DNA of 64,000 nt from CAZBWS01 sp964495705 (lineage in GTDB: Bacteria > Pseudomonadota > Gammaproteobacteria > HTCC5015): the NCBI GenBank assembly GCA_964495705.1, contig CAZBWS010000007.1:4412-68411 (forward strand). Direction: 5' to 3'. Shown here in pieces: positions 18,181-26,432 of this stretch (position 1 is its first letter; every line of letters begins with the position of its first letter). Under the pieces are notes generated by a model, which was not told where the DNA came from, searched no databases, and saw nothing but the letters and a program-made list of their open reading frames with translations. The position numbers and the translations under genes were made by a program.

Positions 18181-18354
18181 CTAGGTGTTATTGGTGAGGT
18201 CACGAGCTTCTTCCTCCAACATGACTGGGATGCCGTCTCTGACGGGATACGCCAGGCCAGCTACTTCACTGATTAACTCTTGGTTTTGTTCGTCATAACT
18301 TAGTTTACCCTGTGTTTTAGGGCAGACTAATATGTCTAATAGTGCTTTATCCAT
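18181..18354 (-). CDS. ycaR: YcaR/Trm112-like small protein
   Basis: 57 aa from ATG 18354, which has GTGAGA just upstream; the in-frame GTG at 18366 is that same sequence and is less likely. MDKALLDILVCPKTQGKL and the C-terminal LAYPVRDGIPVMLEEEAR are typical of the YcaR/UPF0434 family. The usual CPxC zinc knuckle has only its first Cys (CPKT). The start overlaps the lpxK stop by 8 bp, and the gene is conserved between lpxK and kdsB in Gammaproteobacteria. Function not established. Confidence 0.92.
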   Translation of the reverse strand: MDKALLDILVCPKTQGKLSYDEQNQELISEVAGLAYPVRDGIPVMLEEEARDLTNNT

Positions 18355-19369
18355 CGATTTTCTCACTTGCTAGCAAGTCTTGAATTTCGTTTAACAAGGC
18401 AGTGCTAAAATCATTTGGCAGCTGCGCTTCTACGGGGACATACAATAGCTTATCAGCGCCTAATTTTCGACACTTAACGGCGTCTTTTTCGGTCATTAAG
18501 ACCGGTAAGTCATCATCAAACTGTACATCAGCCAATTCAAAGTGGTGATGATCGGGTTTTGCATGCTCAATACACTGAATGCCCCGCTCTCTCAGTGTAT
18601 TAAAAAAACGTTGCGGATTACCTATACCCGCAATGGCGTGTACCGTATTAGCACTAAAGTCTGTCAATGTAGCGACCGGCTCATTATTGCTCACCGATAA
18701 TACGCGATCTGCTATTAGGCGCATTACTGGAAAATGCTGGTAGTTTTGGCTATTCGCCACGATAAAGTTGACCTTACGCAGGCGTTCAGGTGGCTCGCGC
18801 AAGGGCCCTGAAGGGAGCAAGTGCCCGTTGCCAAGGCCCCGTGTTCCATCGATCATGGCAATTTCTAGCTGCCTTCCCATGGCATAGTGCTGCATGCCGT
18901 CATCAGAGAGAATTAAATCCAGCTCATAATGAGCCAGCAACAACTTTATGGCTTGCACACGGTCTGCGCCCACTGCCATAGGACAGTGCAAGTGTTGGTA
19001 GATCATGTAGGGCTCATCGCCTACCTGCTCTGGTAGGCTATCCGCATTTAACAGGCTAGGCTCATGTTCACTGGCGGACTTATAGCCGCGACTCACAATA
19101 CCTATGCGGATAGGCTCACCATCGGCTTTTTGTTTAGCTTGTAATAGCTTGCCTAGCCAAATAATAAAAGGGGTCTTCCCCGTACCGCCCACGCTAATAT
19201 TACCCACGACTATAATAGGTACCGCGGCCTGGTACTGCGCTGACAAGCCTTTTGCATAGGCTTTTTGACGCCCCCAAACGACCGCTTTTAATACGTAACT
19301 TATGGGTCGCAGAGCTAGGCTGAGCGGGTGGGACTCATACCAAATGTCATTCCAGAGATTGTTGGGCAT
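18347..19369 (-). CDS. lpxK: Tetraacyldisaccharide 4'-kinase
   Basis: 340 aa, normal length. The Walker A sequence VVGNISVGGTGKTPFIIWL near the N-terminus, the LILSDDGMQHYAMGR segment and the C-terminal PDHHHFELADV are LpxK hallmarks. It phosphorylates the lipid A disaccharide at the 4' position on the inner face of the inner membrane. Its ATG overlaps the msbA stop by one base (TGATG), so the two are translationally coupled. Two ATGCGGATA copies in opposite orientation lie 65 bp apart inside the gene (19039, 19104). Confidence 0.96.
   Translation of the reverse strand: MPNNLWNDIWYESHPLSLALRPISYVLKAVVWGRQKAYAKGLSAQYQAAVPIIVVGNISVGGTGKTPFIIWLGKLLQAKQKADGEPIRIGIVSRGYKSASEHEPSLLNADSLPEQVGDEPYMIYQHLHCPMAVGADRVQAIKLLLAHYELDLILSDDGMQHYAMGRQLEIAMIDGTRGLGNGHLLPSGPLREPPERLRKVNFIVANSQNYQHFPVMRLIADRVLSVSNNEPVATLTDFSANTVHAIAGIGNPQRFFNTLRERGIQCIEHAKPDHHHFELADVQFDDDLPVLMTEKDAVKCRKLGADKLLYVPVEAQLPNDFSTALLNEIQDLLASEKIDG
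19039..19047 (-). repeat. ATGCGGATA motif copy
   Basis: Extended form in lpxK; read as N-A-D-S. Diverges from the copy at 19104. Confidence 0.85.
19104..19112 (+). repeat. ATGCGGATA motif copy
   Basis: Extended form in lpxK; read in another frame as I-R-I. Confidence 0.85.
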
Positions 19370-21132
19370 CAGTGTTCGCTGAATTGCATTTTGTGTAACT
19401 GGGAGTAAGCGCCCTGCTTTGTTAGCAGTTCGGTATGGCTACCTTGCTCAATTATTCGCCCTTGCTCCATAACCACAATCAAGTCAGCCTTTTCGATCGT
19501 CGAGAGGCGATGGGCAATCATTAATGTCGTTCGATTTTTAACCAATTCATCTAAAGCTGCTTGAATATGCCGCTCTGACTCCGTGTCCAGTGCGGACGTT
19601 GCTTCGTCTAAGATCAATATGGGTGAGTCTTTTAGTAGTGCTCGAGCAATTGATATACGCTGTCGTTGACCACCTGAGAGCTGCGCTCCACCCTCACCTA
19701 CCAGGGCGTTAAAACCTTCTGGTTTAGCTTCAATAAAATCAATTGCACGTGCCGCTATAGCGGCTTGTCGAATCTGAGTGTCACTGAAACCTTCCATTTC
19801 ACCGTAGGCGATATTATTGCGAATGCTATCGTCAAATAAGCGTATATCTTGACCCACATAAGAAATTTGTCGGCGTAAATCGCTCAGGCTATAGTCTTGG
19901 ATGTTGTGATCGTCGAGTTTGATTGCGCCATTATCGACATCGTAAAACCGCGGTAATAAACTCGCTAGTGTTGTCTTGCCACTGCCAGAGGCACCAACCA
20001 AGGCAACGGTTTGCCCTGCCTTTATGCTTAGGTTTAAGTTGTTGATAGCAGCAGTTTCTGCGCCCTGATAGCTAAAACCGACACCGATGAAGTCTAAATT
20101 ACCGCGTGCCTTTTCAATAGTCGCCTGCCCTTCATCAAGCTCAGACTCTGAATCGATGATATCAAAAACCGATTGAGCTGCAGCCACTCCACGTTGGATT
20201 TGTAAATTTACTTTAGTTAATGATCGCAAAGGTGCAAATAAACCAGCAAAGGCAAAAAAGAAAGCCATAAACTCACCAGCTTTCATGGGCGCTTCAATAA
20301 ACATGCCCGTGGCGGCAACATAGATAATTAAGCCTAAGGATATCCCCACCAAAATTTGTACAAAGGGTGAGACTAGGCTATTTATAACTGCAAGCTTTAA
20401 TTCTTGGCTGCGTGTGTAGTCATTCACTTTTCCAAAGCGTTGCTGCTCTGTTTTGTGCCCACCAAAGACTTTAATAATGCGGTGTGCAGTAATAATCTCG
20501 CTCACTACTTGAGCTACATTGCCAACAGAGTCTTGAATTCGCTTGCTGTAGCGACGTACTGCCTTATTACCTAAACCAACTAATAATAACATGACAGGAA
20601 AAATGACTAAAAACACTAAAACAAGTTTGGCACTGATCGTGCACATTATAAAAATAAGGCCGACACCCGTTAAGCCATCACGAATCAAAATAGTAATTGA
20701 TTTTGAGCAGGTATGCGAAAGCAGGCCAACGTTGTAAGTGACTTTTGATAATGCCTCGCCTGAGGAAGACCTGTCATGCATACTGCTTGGGACATTCAGG
20801 TATTTTGAAAACAGCTGTTTACGGATGTCACGGATAACACTCATAGCAACATAATCCATACCATAGCTACCCATAATTCCACCTAGCGCTCTTAAACTAA
20901 CGGCTAGTATGATTAACATAGGTACCGTCCAGACGGCATTAGGGTCTTGTTGGGTAAAGACTTGTTCAACCAATGGCTCAACTTGTTTGACAAAAAAGGC
21001 GTTGGCTCCAGCAGTGATGACCATGCCAACGATGGCAAAATAAAATGCCAAACGATAATTTTTTGAATAAGCCAAAAGCCGTAGGTAGACAGCTTTAGTT
21101 GAATACTCTACGGCTTTATTATCGACTGCCAC
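19369..21132 (-). CDS. msbA: Lipid A export ABC transporter (permease-ATPase)
   Basis: 587 aa half-transporter, GTG start overlapping the exbD stop (TAGTG). Six transmembrane helices occupy ~1-320. The nucleotide-binding domain has Walker A VGASGSGKTTLASLLPRFYD, signature LSGGQRQRISIARALL, Walker B PILILDEATSALD and H-loop IAHRLST. Length and lpxK adjacency identify MsbA, which flips core-lipid A across the inner membrane. Confidence 0.95.
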   Translation of the reverse strand: MAVDNKAVEYSTKAVYLRLLAYSKNYRLAFYFAIVGMVITAGANAFFVKQVEPLVEQVFTQQDPNAVWTVPMLIILAVSLRALGGIMGSYGMDYVAMSVIRDIRKQLFSKYLNVPSSMHDRSSSGEALSKVTYNVGLLSHTCSKSITILIRDGLTGVGLIFIMCTISAKLVLVFLVIFPVMLLLVGLGNKAVRRYSKRIQDSVGNVAQVVSEIITAHRIIKVFGGHKTEQQRFGKVNDYTRSQELKLAVINSLVSPFVQILVGISLGLIIYVAATGMFIEAPMKAGEFMAFFFAFAGLFAPLRSLTKVNLQIQRGVAAAQSVFDIIDSESELDEGQATIEKARGNLDFIGVGFSYQGAETAAINNLNLSIKAGQTVALVGASGSGKTTLASLLPRFYDVDNGAIKLDDHNIQDYSLSDLRRQISYVGQDIRLFDDSIRNNIAYGEMEGFSDTQIRQAAIAARAIDFIEAKPEGFNALVGEGGAQLSGGQRQRISIARALLKDSPILILDEATSALDTESERHIQAALDELVKNRTTLMIAHRLSTIEKADLIVVMEQGRIIEQGSHTELLTKQGAYSQLHKMQFSEH

Positions 21133-21551
21133 TATTTACCTGCTACTTCACTGGTTGAGAGAGACATTTTCACCAAGCCTAACTTGCCGATCACATCCAT
21201 GATAGTGACGACAGATTGATAGTCTGCCTTACCGTCGCCGCGAATAACAACATGACGATCTTTATTGCCTACGGTGACTTTTTGAATCGCTTTTCGCAAC
21301 GTGTCGGGGCTGGTATTAAGTAGTTCTTTGCCGTCTACAAAAAAGCGGCCGCGGGCATCCACGACAATTTCTAAGGGTCGATCTTTATCTTGACTCTCTT
21401 CAGCACTGGCCTCAGGTAAGTTAATTTGTAGTTCAGTTTCTTTTTGAAAAGTAGTCGTAATCATAAAGAAAATTAACAACAGGAACACCACGTCAATTAA
21501 CGGGGTAACATTGACATCTAACTCTTCGGCTTGGCGATTCTTAAAGTTCAT
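21132..21551 (-). CDS. exbD: ExbD/TolR-family proton-channel subunit
   Basis: 139 aa. One N-terminal transmembrane helix (LIDVVFLLLIFFMITTTF) carries the conserved Asp needed for proton use. A periplasmic domain follows (DGKELLNTSPDTLRKAI..., VVIRGDGKADYQSVVTIMDV). It pairs with the preceding exbB; the gap is 2 bp. In this genomic location the pair is conserved next to msbA/lpxK in Pseudomonas relatives. Whether it energises TonB or another envelope process is not shown here. Confidence 0.92.
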   Translation of the reverse strand: MNFKNRQAEELDVNVTPLIDVVFLLLIFFMITTTFQKETELQINLPEASAEESQDKDRPLEIVVDARGRFFVDGKELLNTSPDTLRKAIQKVTVGNKDRHVVIRGDGKADYQSVVTIMDVIGKLGLVKMSLSTSEVAGK

Positions 21552-21553
21552 GC

Positions 21554-22204
21554 CTAGGCCTCGCGCTCGCCTTGCACAACTTCTACCAGTTTAATCGCTT
21601 CTTGTTCCATACCAACGACCAAGGCGTCAACGCGTGCACGAAAGTAACGATGGAAAATCAAGCTTGGAATGGCTACTGAAATTCCTGCTGCGGTTGTAAT
21701 TAAGGCTTTGGATATACCCCCAGCTAATAGTTCTGGGTCACCGACTCCTGCAGAGGTGATGACGGCAAATACTTGGATCATACCAATGACTGTTCCCAGT
21801 AGGCCCAATAAGGGGGTAATCGCTGCTACAGTACCTAAAGCATTTAAGAAGCGTTCGAGCTCGTGAGCCACATGGCGGCCGGTCTCCTCAATACTCTCTT
21901 TCATGACTTCTCGTGAGTGCTTGCGGTTTATCAAACCAATAGCGAGAACACGCCCCAGTGGAGACCCCTCATAGATACTTTGAATTTTCTTGTCATCTAG
22001 CTTATTACTTTTAACCATATCCCAAATATCTGCGACCAATGATTTTGGCAGTACTTTTTCAGGCTTGAGGCTCCAAAAGCGTTCTACAACGATTCCTAAA
22101 GCTAAAATTGAGCAGGCTAGTATAGGAAACATTAAAATGCCCCCAGCTTGTATGATTGCAAACACAGTATTTGATCCGTTAATTTTTGAATATGCGCGAA
22201 TCAT
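21554..22204 (-). CDS. exbB: ExbB/TolQ/MotA-family proton-channel subunit
   Basis: 216 aa. Three transmembrane helices are visible: ILMFPILACSILALGIVVER, the AAITPLLGLLGTVIGMIQVF segment and ISKALITTAAGISVAIPSLI. The GLLGTVIGMI and TTAAGxxVAIP signatures define the MotA/TolQ/ExbB family. It forms the inner-membrane proton channel with ExbD. Located 28 bp downstream of comEC on the same strand, it probably starts the exbB-kdsB operon. Confidence 0.93.
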   Translation of the reverse strand: MIRAYSKINGSNTVFAIIQAGGILMFPILACSILALGIVVERFWSLKPEKVLPKSLVADIWDMVKSNKLDDKKIQSIYEGSPLGRVLAIGLINRKHSREVMKESIEETGRHVAHELERFLNALGTVAAITPLLGLLGTVIGMIQVFAVITSAGVGDPELLAGGISKALITTAAGISVAIPSLIFHRYFRARVDALVVGMEQEAIKLVEVVQGEREA

Positions 22205-22232
22205 ACTGTATTTAAGTCCTGCTTAAAAAGAC

Positions 22233-24542
22233 TTATTTAATGTGCTTTTTCAATTGCCAACGCCGTTGCGCATGTCTTCTGAAGCAACTCAATCGAGATT
22301 TGGAGTATTCCAGCATTCCACAATCTGAAGTTGCAGCCTTATTTACACTTGCATCCCTATACCTCTGCAGAACCTTGGCATGGGGGTGTCCGAAGCGACT
22401 TCGATAGCCTGCGGAGAAAATAACCCAGTCAGGATTAACGGCTTGTATAAAGTTCGTGCTAGATGAGCTATTACTGCCATGATGAGGGGCCAGTAATATA
22501 TCCGACTGTAAGCTGGCACTATTATCGACAAGCCACTCCTCTACGGCTTTTTCTATATCCCCCGTTAGTAAAACAGACTGGTTTGCCGACGAAATGCGCA
22601 ACACACAGGAACGATTGTTGTGTGTTGGCCTTATTTTTGTATGCCCAGGTAATTTAGAAATGGGCCAGAGCATATCAAAATTAACACCATCCCATTGCCA
22701 CGAGCTGCCTCGGTGACATTGTTTCGCATTTAAACTGGTAAATACGCGTTCTGGTTCGCCACTGATTACACTGTAAATATCGACACTCTCAATCAAATGT
22801 GCCAGTCCCCCAAGATGATCTTTGTCGCCATGAGAAAGTATTAATTTATCAATTTTATTAATATGCTGGTTTTTTAGATAAGGCAGTACAGCGGCTTGAA
22901 CCGTATTGAATCCAGAGGGAAATTCGGGCCCAGTATCAAATAGCAATGAATGATTCTGAGTTTGTAAAAGTACCGATAACCCCTGACCAACGTCGATAAC
23001 TGCAAGTTTAAAATCACCTTTTTCTAACACCTGCTTGGCAGGTATTAAAGCTATTATGACAAGTATAGCCATCATCATTTTTAAGTACTTAGCTGTGCCT
23101 CTCGGCCAGAGGACTATAAGCATCAATAGTTGTAGTAATACAACTTGTTCAATGCTCAGTTGCCAGCTAATTGGGCTCGCCCAGGTGGCGGCATTAAATG
23201 CTTCAAGGAAGCTTAAAATACCTCGATATATTTCATCAATAAAACTGAGTATCCATACATTAGAAGTCGGCATGAGAATTTCTAATAAGCTTGCAAACAA
23301 GCATAAAGGCAATAAGACAACACTTACTAGGGGTATAAGCACCATATTTGCTACGGCCCCTAGTGTTGCTGAGCTGCCAAAGTAATATTGTAGAATAGGC
23401 CATAGTAGTACAGGTAATAGCAATTGAATTAAAAACACCTTCTTTGCCTTAGGTAGATAGGCTGGGAGTACATGTAAAATATAGGCTATCCAAGCCACTG
23501 CCAGAAATGACAGAAACAAGCCTGCCCCTAACACAGCGGCAGGCTGAACCAATAGAATAAGTACTAATGCGATAGTAAAACTCTGTATTGAAAGCATGCG
23601 TTTACCCAGTGCGCATGCTAGATAAGCGACCGACAACATGATTAAGGCACGCTGTGTAGAAAGAGATAGCCCCGCCAGTATTGAATAGGCAGTGCAACCT
23701 AACCAAGAGCAAGCTAAATAGACTTTCAAAGGTGTGCGCCTGTATATGGCTATGCTGAGAAAGCGAGGTAGGAAAGTGGCATGCAAGAGAATAAATACTA
23801 GCGTTTTAGCTAAAAAGTAGAAAACTCCAGCTAACATGCCAATATGTAGCCCAGAGATAGCAAACAAATGAGCTGTTCCGCTATCAATAAATAGTTGGCG
23901 TTGGGCATAGCTTAAGCCATGTTTCTCTCCGAGCACCAGTGCAGCAACCAGGCTGCCTGCATCACCTGGATATGACTGCAAGGAGTCCCATAGTCTTTGG
24001 CGAATATTTAAGCCCAAAGGGCTATATAGCCTATCCGCATGACGAATATAGCCTCGCCCATGCAAGTTGCGAGACAACATCCATTTTTCATGGTCAAAGC
24101 CACCTGGGTTGGCATAGCCGTGAGGTCTTTTTAAGCGCACGGTAAATAGCCATACCTCACCTACTTTGGGGCTTACTGCGTCATCGTACCAATTGAGCTG
24201 TAGTGATTTTATGTTTGCAATGGGTTGACTGTTTTTTACATCAACGATTAAGCGCCAACCCTTGTGTCGCTTTACCGGAATTTCAGCGATTCTGGCCTTA
24301 ATTGAAAGGTCTTTACCCTCTAGCTCAAGGGGGAGTAAATGATGGTAATAATCGTTTAAATAATTCCCCCCCCATAAAAAACCAATAAGTATCATCAACA
24401 CAATAAAATAGTTTGATAGACATCGTTTAGAGAATAAGTAAACGCTAGCTATAAAGGCAAATAGAGAGACTAACAAGCTAGGCTCCGGCCAGTAAAATGC
24501 CGACAATATACCCAGAATAAATGCCGTAGATGCTATGAGCAT
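22233..24542 (-). CDS. comEC: DNA internalisation competence protein ComEC/Rec2
   Basis: 769 aa from ATG 24542, which begins directly in the first hydrophobic helix; the ATG at 24593 would overlap the divergent DUF2062 gene. Layout: an N-terminal DUF4131 region (two to three helices, OB-like domain), the Competence domain with a multi-helix channel (GTAHLFAISGLHIGMLAGVF is the family signature), and a C-terminal metallo-beta-lactamase-like domain (DVGQGLSVLL, FDTGPEFPSGFN, SHGDKDHLGGL, APHHGSNSSSS). It forms the inner-membrane channel for single-stranded DNA during natural transformation. It carries one ATGCGGATA copy (24032), relevant to the proposed uptake signal. Confidence 0.95.
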   Translation of the reverse strand: MLIASTAFILGILSAFYWPEPSLLVSLFAFIASVYLFSKRCLSNYFIVLMILIGFLWGGNYLNDYYHHLLPLELEGKDLSIKARIAEIPVKRHKGWRLIVDVKNSQPIANIKSLQLNWYDDAVSPKVGEVWLFTVRLKRPHGYANPGGFDHEKWMLSRNLHGRGYIRHADRLYSPLGLNIRQRLWDSLQSYPGDAGSLVAALVLGEKHGLSYAQRQLFIDSGTAHLFAISGLHIGMLAGVFYFLAKTLVFILLHATFLPRFLSIAIYRRTPLKVYLACSWLGCTAYSILAGLSLSTQRALIMLSVAYLACALGKRMLSIQSFTIALVLILLVQPAAVLGAGLFLSFLAVAWIAYILHVLPAYLPKAKKVFLIQLLLPVLLWPILQYYFGSSATLGAVANMVLIPLVSVVLLPLCLFASLLEILMPTSNVWILSFIDEIYRGILSFLEAFNAATWASPISWQLSIEQVVLLQLLMLIVLWPRGTAKYLKMMMAILVIIALIPAKQVLEKGDFKLAVIDVGQGLSVLLQTQNHSLLFDTGPEFPSGFNTVQAAVLPYLKNQHINKIDKLILSHGDKDHLGGLAHLIESVDIYSVISGEPERVFTSLNAKQCHRGSSWQWDGVNFDMLWPISKLPGHTKIRPTHNNRSCVLRISSANQSVLLTGDIEKAVEEWLVDNSASLQSDILLAPHHGSNSSSSTNFIQAVNPDWVIFSAGYRSRFGHPHAKVLQRYRDASVNKAATSDCGMLEYSKSRLSCFRRHAQRRWQLKKHIK
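24032..24040 (-). repeat. ATGCGGATA motif copy
   Basis: Extended form in comEC, the DNA uptake channel gene; read as H-A-D-R. Confidence 0.85.
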
Positions 24543-24586
24543 GCGGTATTGTCCTTTATAATTCTGTGACTTACAGCGGTCACTCC

Positions 24587-25159
24587 ATGTCACTAAAGCA
24601 TAGACTACAAAAACTACTCCCTTCTCCAGAGTCTTTTAAGCAAGATAAACGCTTAAAAATACTGGGGGACTGGTTACATGACCCAAACATTTGGCATATC
24701 AATCGTCGTTCGGTATCAGGGGCTTTTGGTATTGGCTTTGCGGCTGCATGGTGCCCCTTTCCGATACAAATGTTTTTAGCGGCTGCTCTGGCCATCTACT
24801 TTCGTAAAAACCTACCCGTAGCCGCATTTACAACCTGGATTACCAACCCAATTACCGTTCCCCCCATGTTCTATTTTGCTTATTGGGTCGGCACCCTAAT
24901 ACTGGGTATTCAGCCCATCAGCTTGATGGACTTAGACATACAACTATCTCTAGATTGGTTTTTTACTCAGCTAGGGGCTAGCTGGAGACCCTTTTTCTTA
25001 GGTTGCGCTGTACTTTCTATGGTCTCAGGAACACTGGGGTATTTGGCCATGCAATTGCTTTGGCGCTACCATGTATTGACAAAGATTAAGCAACGTAAAC
25101 AGCGAATGATCAATCGTATACGACACACCCCTCCTATGGACGATCAAAACACTGACTGA
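24587..25159 (+). CDS. DUF2062 inner-membrane protein
   Basis: 190 aa from ATG 24587 (MSLKHRLQKLLPSPESF); an in-frame GTG at 24566 is possible. The segments SVSGAFGIGFAAAWCPFPIQ, WITNPITVPPMFYFAYWVG and the third helix with a basic C-terminal tail are diagnostic of DUF2062, which is common in Proteobacteria and often next to comEC. No biochemical function is established. It is divergent from comEC with about 44 bp between starts and followed 5 bp later by the next gene. Confidence 0.88.
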   Translation: MSLKHRLQKLLPSPESFKQDKRLKILGDWLHDPNIWHINRRSVSGAFGIGFAAAWCPFPIQMFLAAALAIYFRKNLPVAAFTTWITNPITVPPMFYFAYWVGTLILGIQPISLMDLDIQLSLDWFFTQLGASWRPFFLGCAVLSMVSGTLGYLAMQLLWRYHVLTKIKQRKQRMINRIRHTPPMDDQNTD

Positions 25160-25164
25160 AAATC

Positions 25165-25833
25165 ATGAGTAGTATCGACGTTCTTTTTCACCGTGACTTT
25201 ATATTCGCTATGCTATGTCATAGCTTTATTGCACCCAGCTTGATCGTGGCTGTGTTTTGGTTGCTAGATAAGGCTAATCAGAGTGCTCGCGGGTCAAGTT
25301 GGGTTACTGAACTCAACAACTGGACCACTCAGCACATATGGCTACCTCTAGCGAGAATTATAGCCATACTTTTATTTGTTACTATGGCCCACCCTATCCT
25401 CTTCGGTATAGATTCAGCTAGCTCAATACCAGTACTCTTAGATTCACACCGCATTAACACCTTAATTAATGTATTGTTTTTACTCAGTATCTTTCTCCCA
25501 CTCTTACCTATAGTGGGAAAAATGCACTCTTTGATCCTGCCTGTACAAAGCCTAGCGGCTGCTCAACTACTGTTTAGCTGGATGAATCAACGCGATTATC
25601 AATTGGATATTACTTTTTTACCCAGCTTCAATACATTAATGTTGCTCAGCAGCCTGATTATTGCCAGCCACTTTATCGGTCAGTATACAGCCCGTTATAT
25701 TGGGCGACTTTTAGATGAAAATTTTAATGTAGAGGGTAGTACAGACTTGATTTTTCAATCAGTGTTACTACTTCTACAAGGGCCATTACTACTGGTTTAT
25801 ACCGTAGGGCTTGGCTCACAGCTTACTCATTAA
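25165..25833 (+). CDS. Uncharacterised multi-pass membrane protein
   Basis: 222 aa with about six hydrophobic segments (MLCHSFIAPSLIVAVFWLLD, IIAILLFVTMAHPILFG, INVLFLLSIFLPLLPIVG, further ones to LLLVYTVGLG). I do not recognise the family. It sits 5 bp after the DUF2062 gene and 15 bp before the UPF0114 gene, so the three probably form one transcript ending at the hairpin at 26398. Confidence 0.75.
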   Translation: MSSIDVLFHRDFIFAMLCHSFIAPSLIVAVFWLLDKANQSARGSSWVTELNNWTTQHIWLPLARIIAILLFVTMAHPILFGIDSASSIPVLLDSHRINTLINVLFLLSIFLPLLPIVGKMHSLILPVQSLAAAQLLFSWMNQRDYQLDITFLPSFNTLMLLSSLIIASHFIGQYTARYIGRLLDENFNVEGSTDLIFQSVLLLLQGPLLLVYTVGLGSQLTH

Positions 25834-25848
25834 TACGCATAGGAAAAC

Positions 25849-26373
25849 ATGTTAAAGAATATTGAAAAAGGCTTAGAGGCCACGATTTTTAAAAGCCGTT
25901 GGCTATTGGCGCCCTTTTATTTAGGGCTGATATTCAGCATTATTTTGCTATTTATTAAATTTGTCCAAGAGTTTTGGCACATTGCCAGCCATATTGTCAC
26001 CGCTTCTGAAAGTGATGTGATTATTGGTATTCTTGCTCTAGTAGATATGTCTTTAGTGGGCAGTTTATTGCTAATGATCATATTCAGTGGCTATGAAATT
26101 TTTGTCTCAAAAATCGATATAGCTGACCATGAAGACCGTCCTGGCTGGATGGGTAAAGTAGATTTCTCTGGACTAAAGCTCAAAGTAATTGGAGCAATTG
26201 TTGCCATCTCTGCTATCGACCTTCTCAAAGCCTTTATGAATATGCCAGCCGAGCTCAGCGCTGAAAACGAAAGCACCCTATACTGGAAGGTCTGTATTCA
26301 CATGGCCTTTGTTTTTTCAGGGGTGTTATTTGCTGTGATGGACAAAATTGCTGGGGATACGGTTAAGCACTAG
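25849..26373 (+). CDS. yqhA: UPF0114 / YqhA-family membrane protein
   Basis: 174 aa with an AGGA Shine-Dalgarno (AGGAAAACATG). SRWLLAPFYLGLIFSIILL, ALVDMSLVGSLLLMIIFSG, YEIFVSKIDI and IVAISAIDLLKAFM match the E. coli YqhA pattern closely; three to four transmembrane helices. Function unknown. Last gene of the plus-strand trio; its stop is 25 bp before a terminator built from two facing ATGCGGATA copies. Confidence 0.9.
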   Translation: MLKNIEKGLEATIFKSRWLLAPFYLGLIFSIILLFIKFVQEFWHIASHIVTASESDVIIGILALVDMSLVGSLLLMIIFSGYEIFVSKIDIADHEDRPGWMGKVDFSGLKLKVIGAIVAISAIDLLKAFMNMPAELSAENESTLYWKVCIHMAFVFSGVLFAVMDKIAGDTVKH

Positions 26374-26398
26374 AGCTGGCACTTAATCGGTACAATGA

Positions 26399-26407
26399 AT
26401 GCGGATA
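26399..26407 (+). repeat. ATGCGGATA motif copy
   Basis: Left arm of the terminator stem at 26398-26430; intergenic. Confidence 0.9.
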
Positions 26408-26420
26408 GCCTCTCAGAGGC

Positions 26421-26429
26421 TATCCGCAT
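26421..26429 (-). repeat. ATGCGGATA motif copy
   Basis: Right arm of the same terminator stem; intergenic. Confidence 0.9.
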
Positions 26430-26432
26430 TTT

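Noticed and set aside
23939..24145. Plus-strand frames opposite comEC
   Set aside because: Antisense shadows of a well-supported gene, without start signals.
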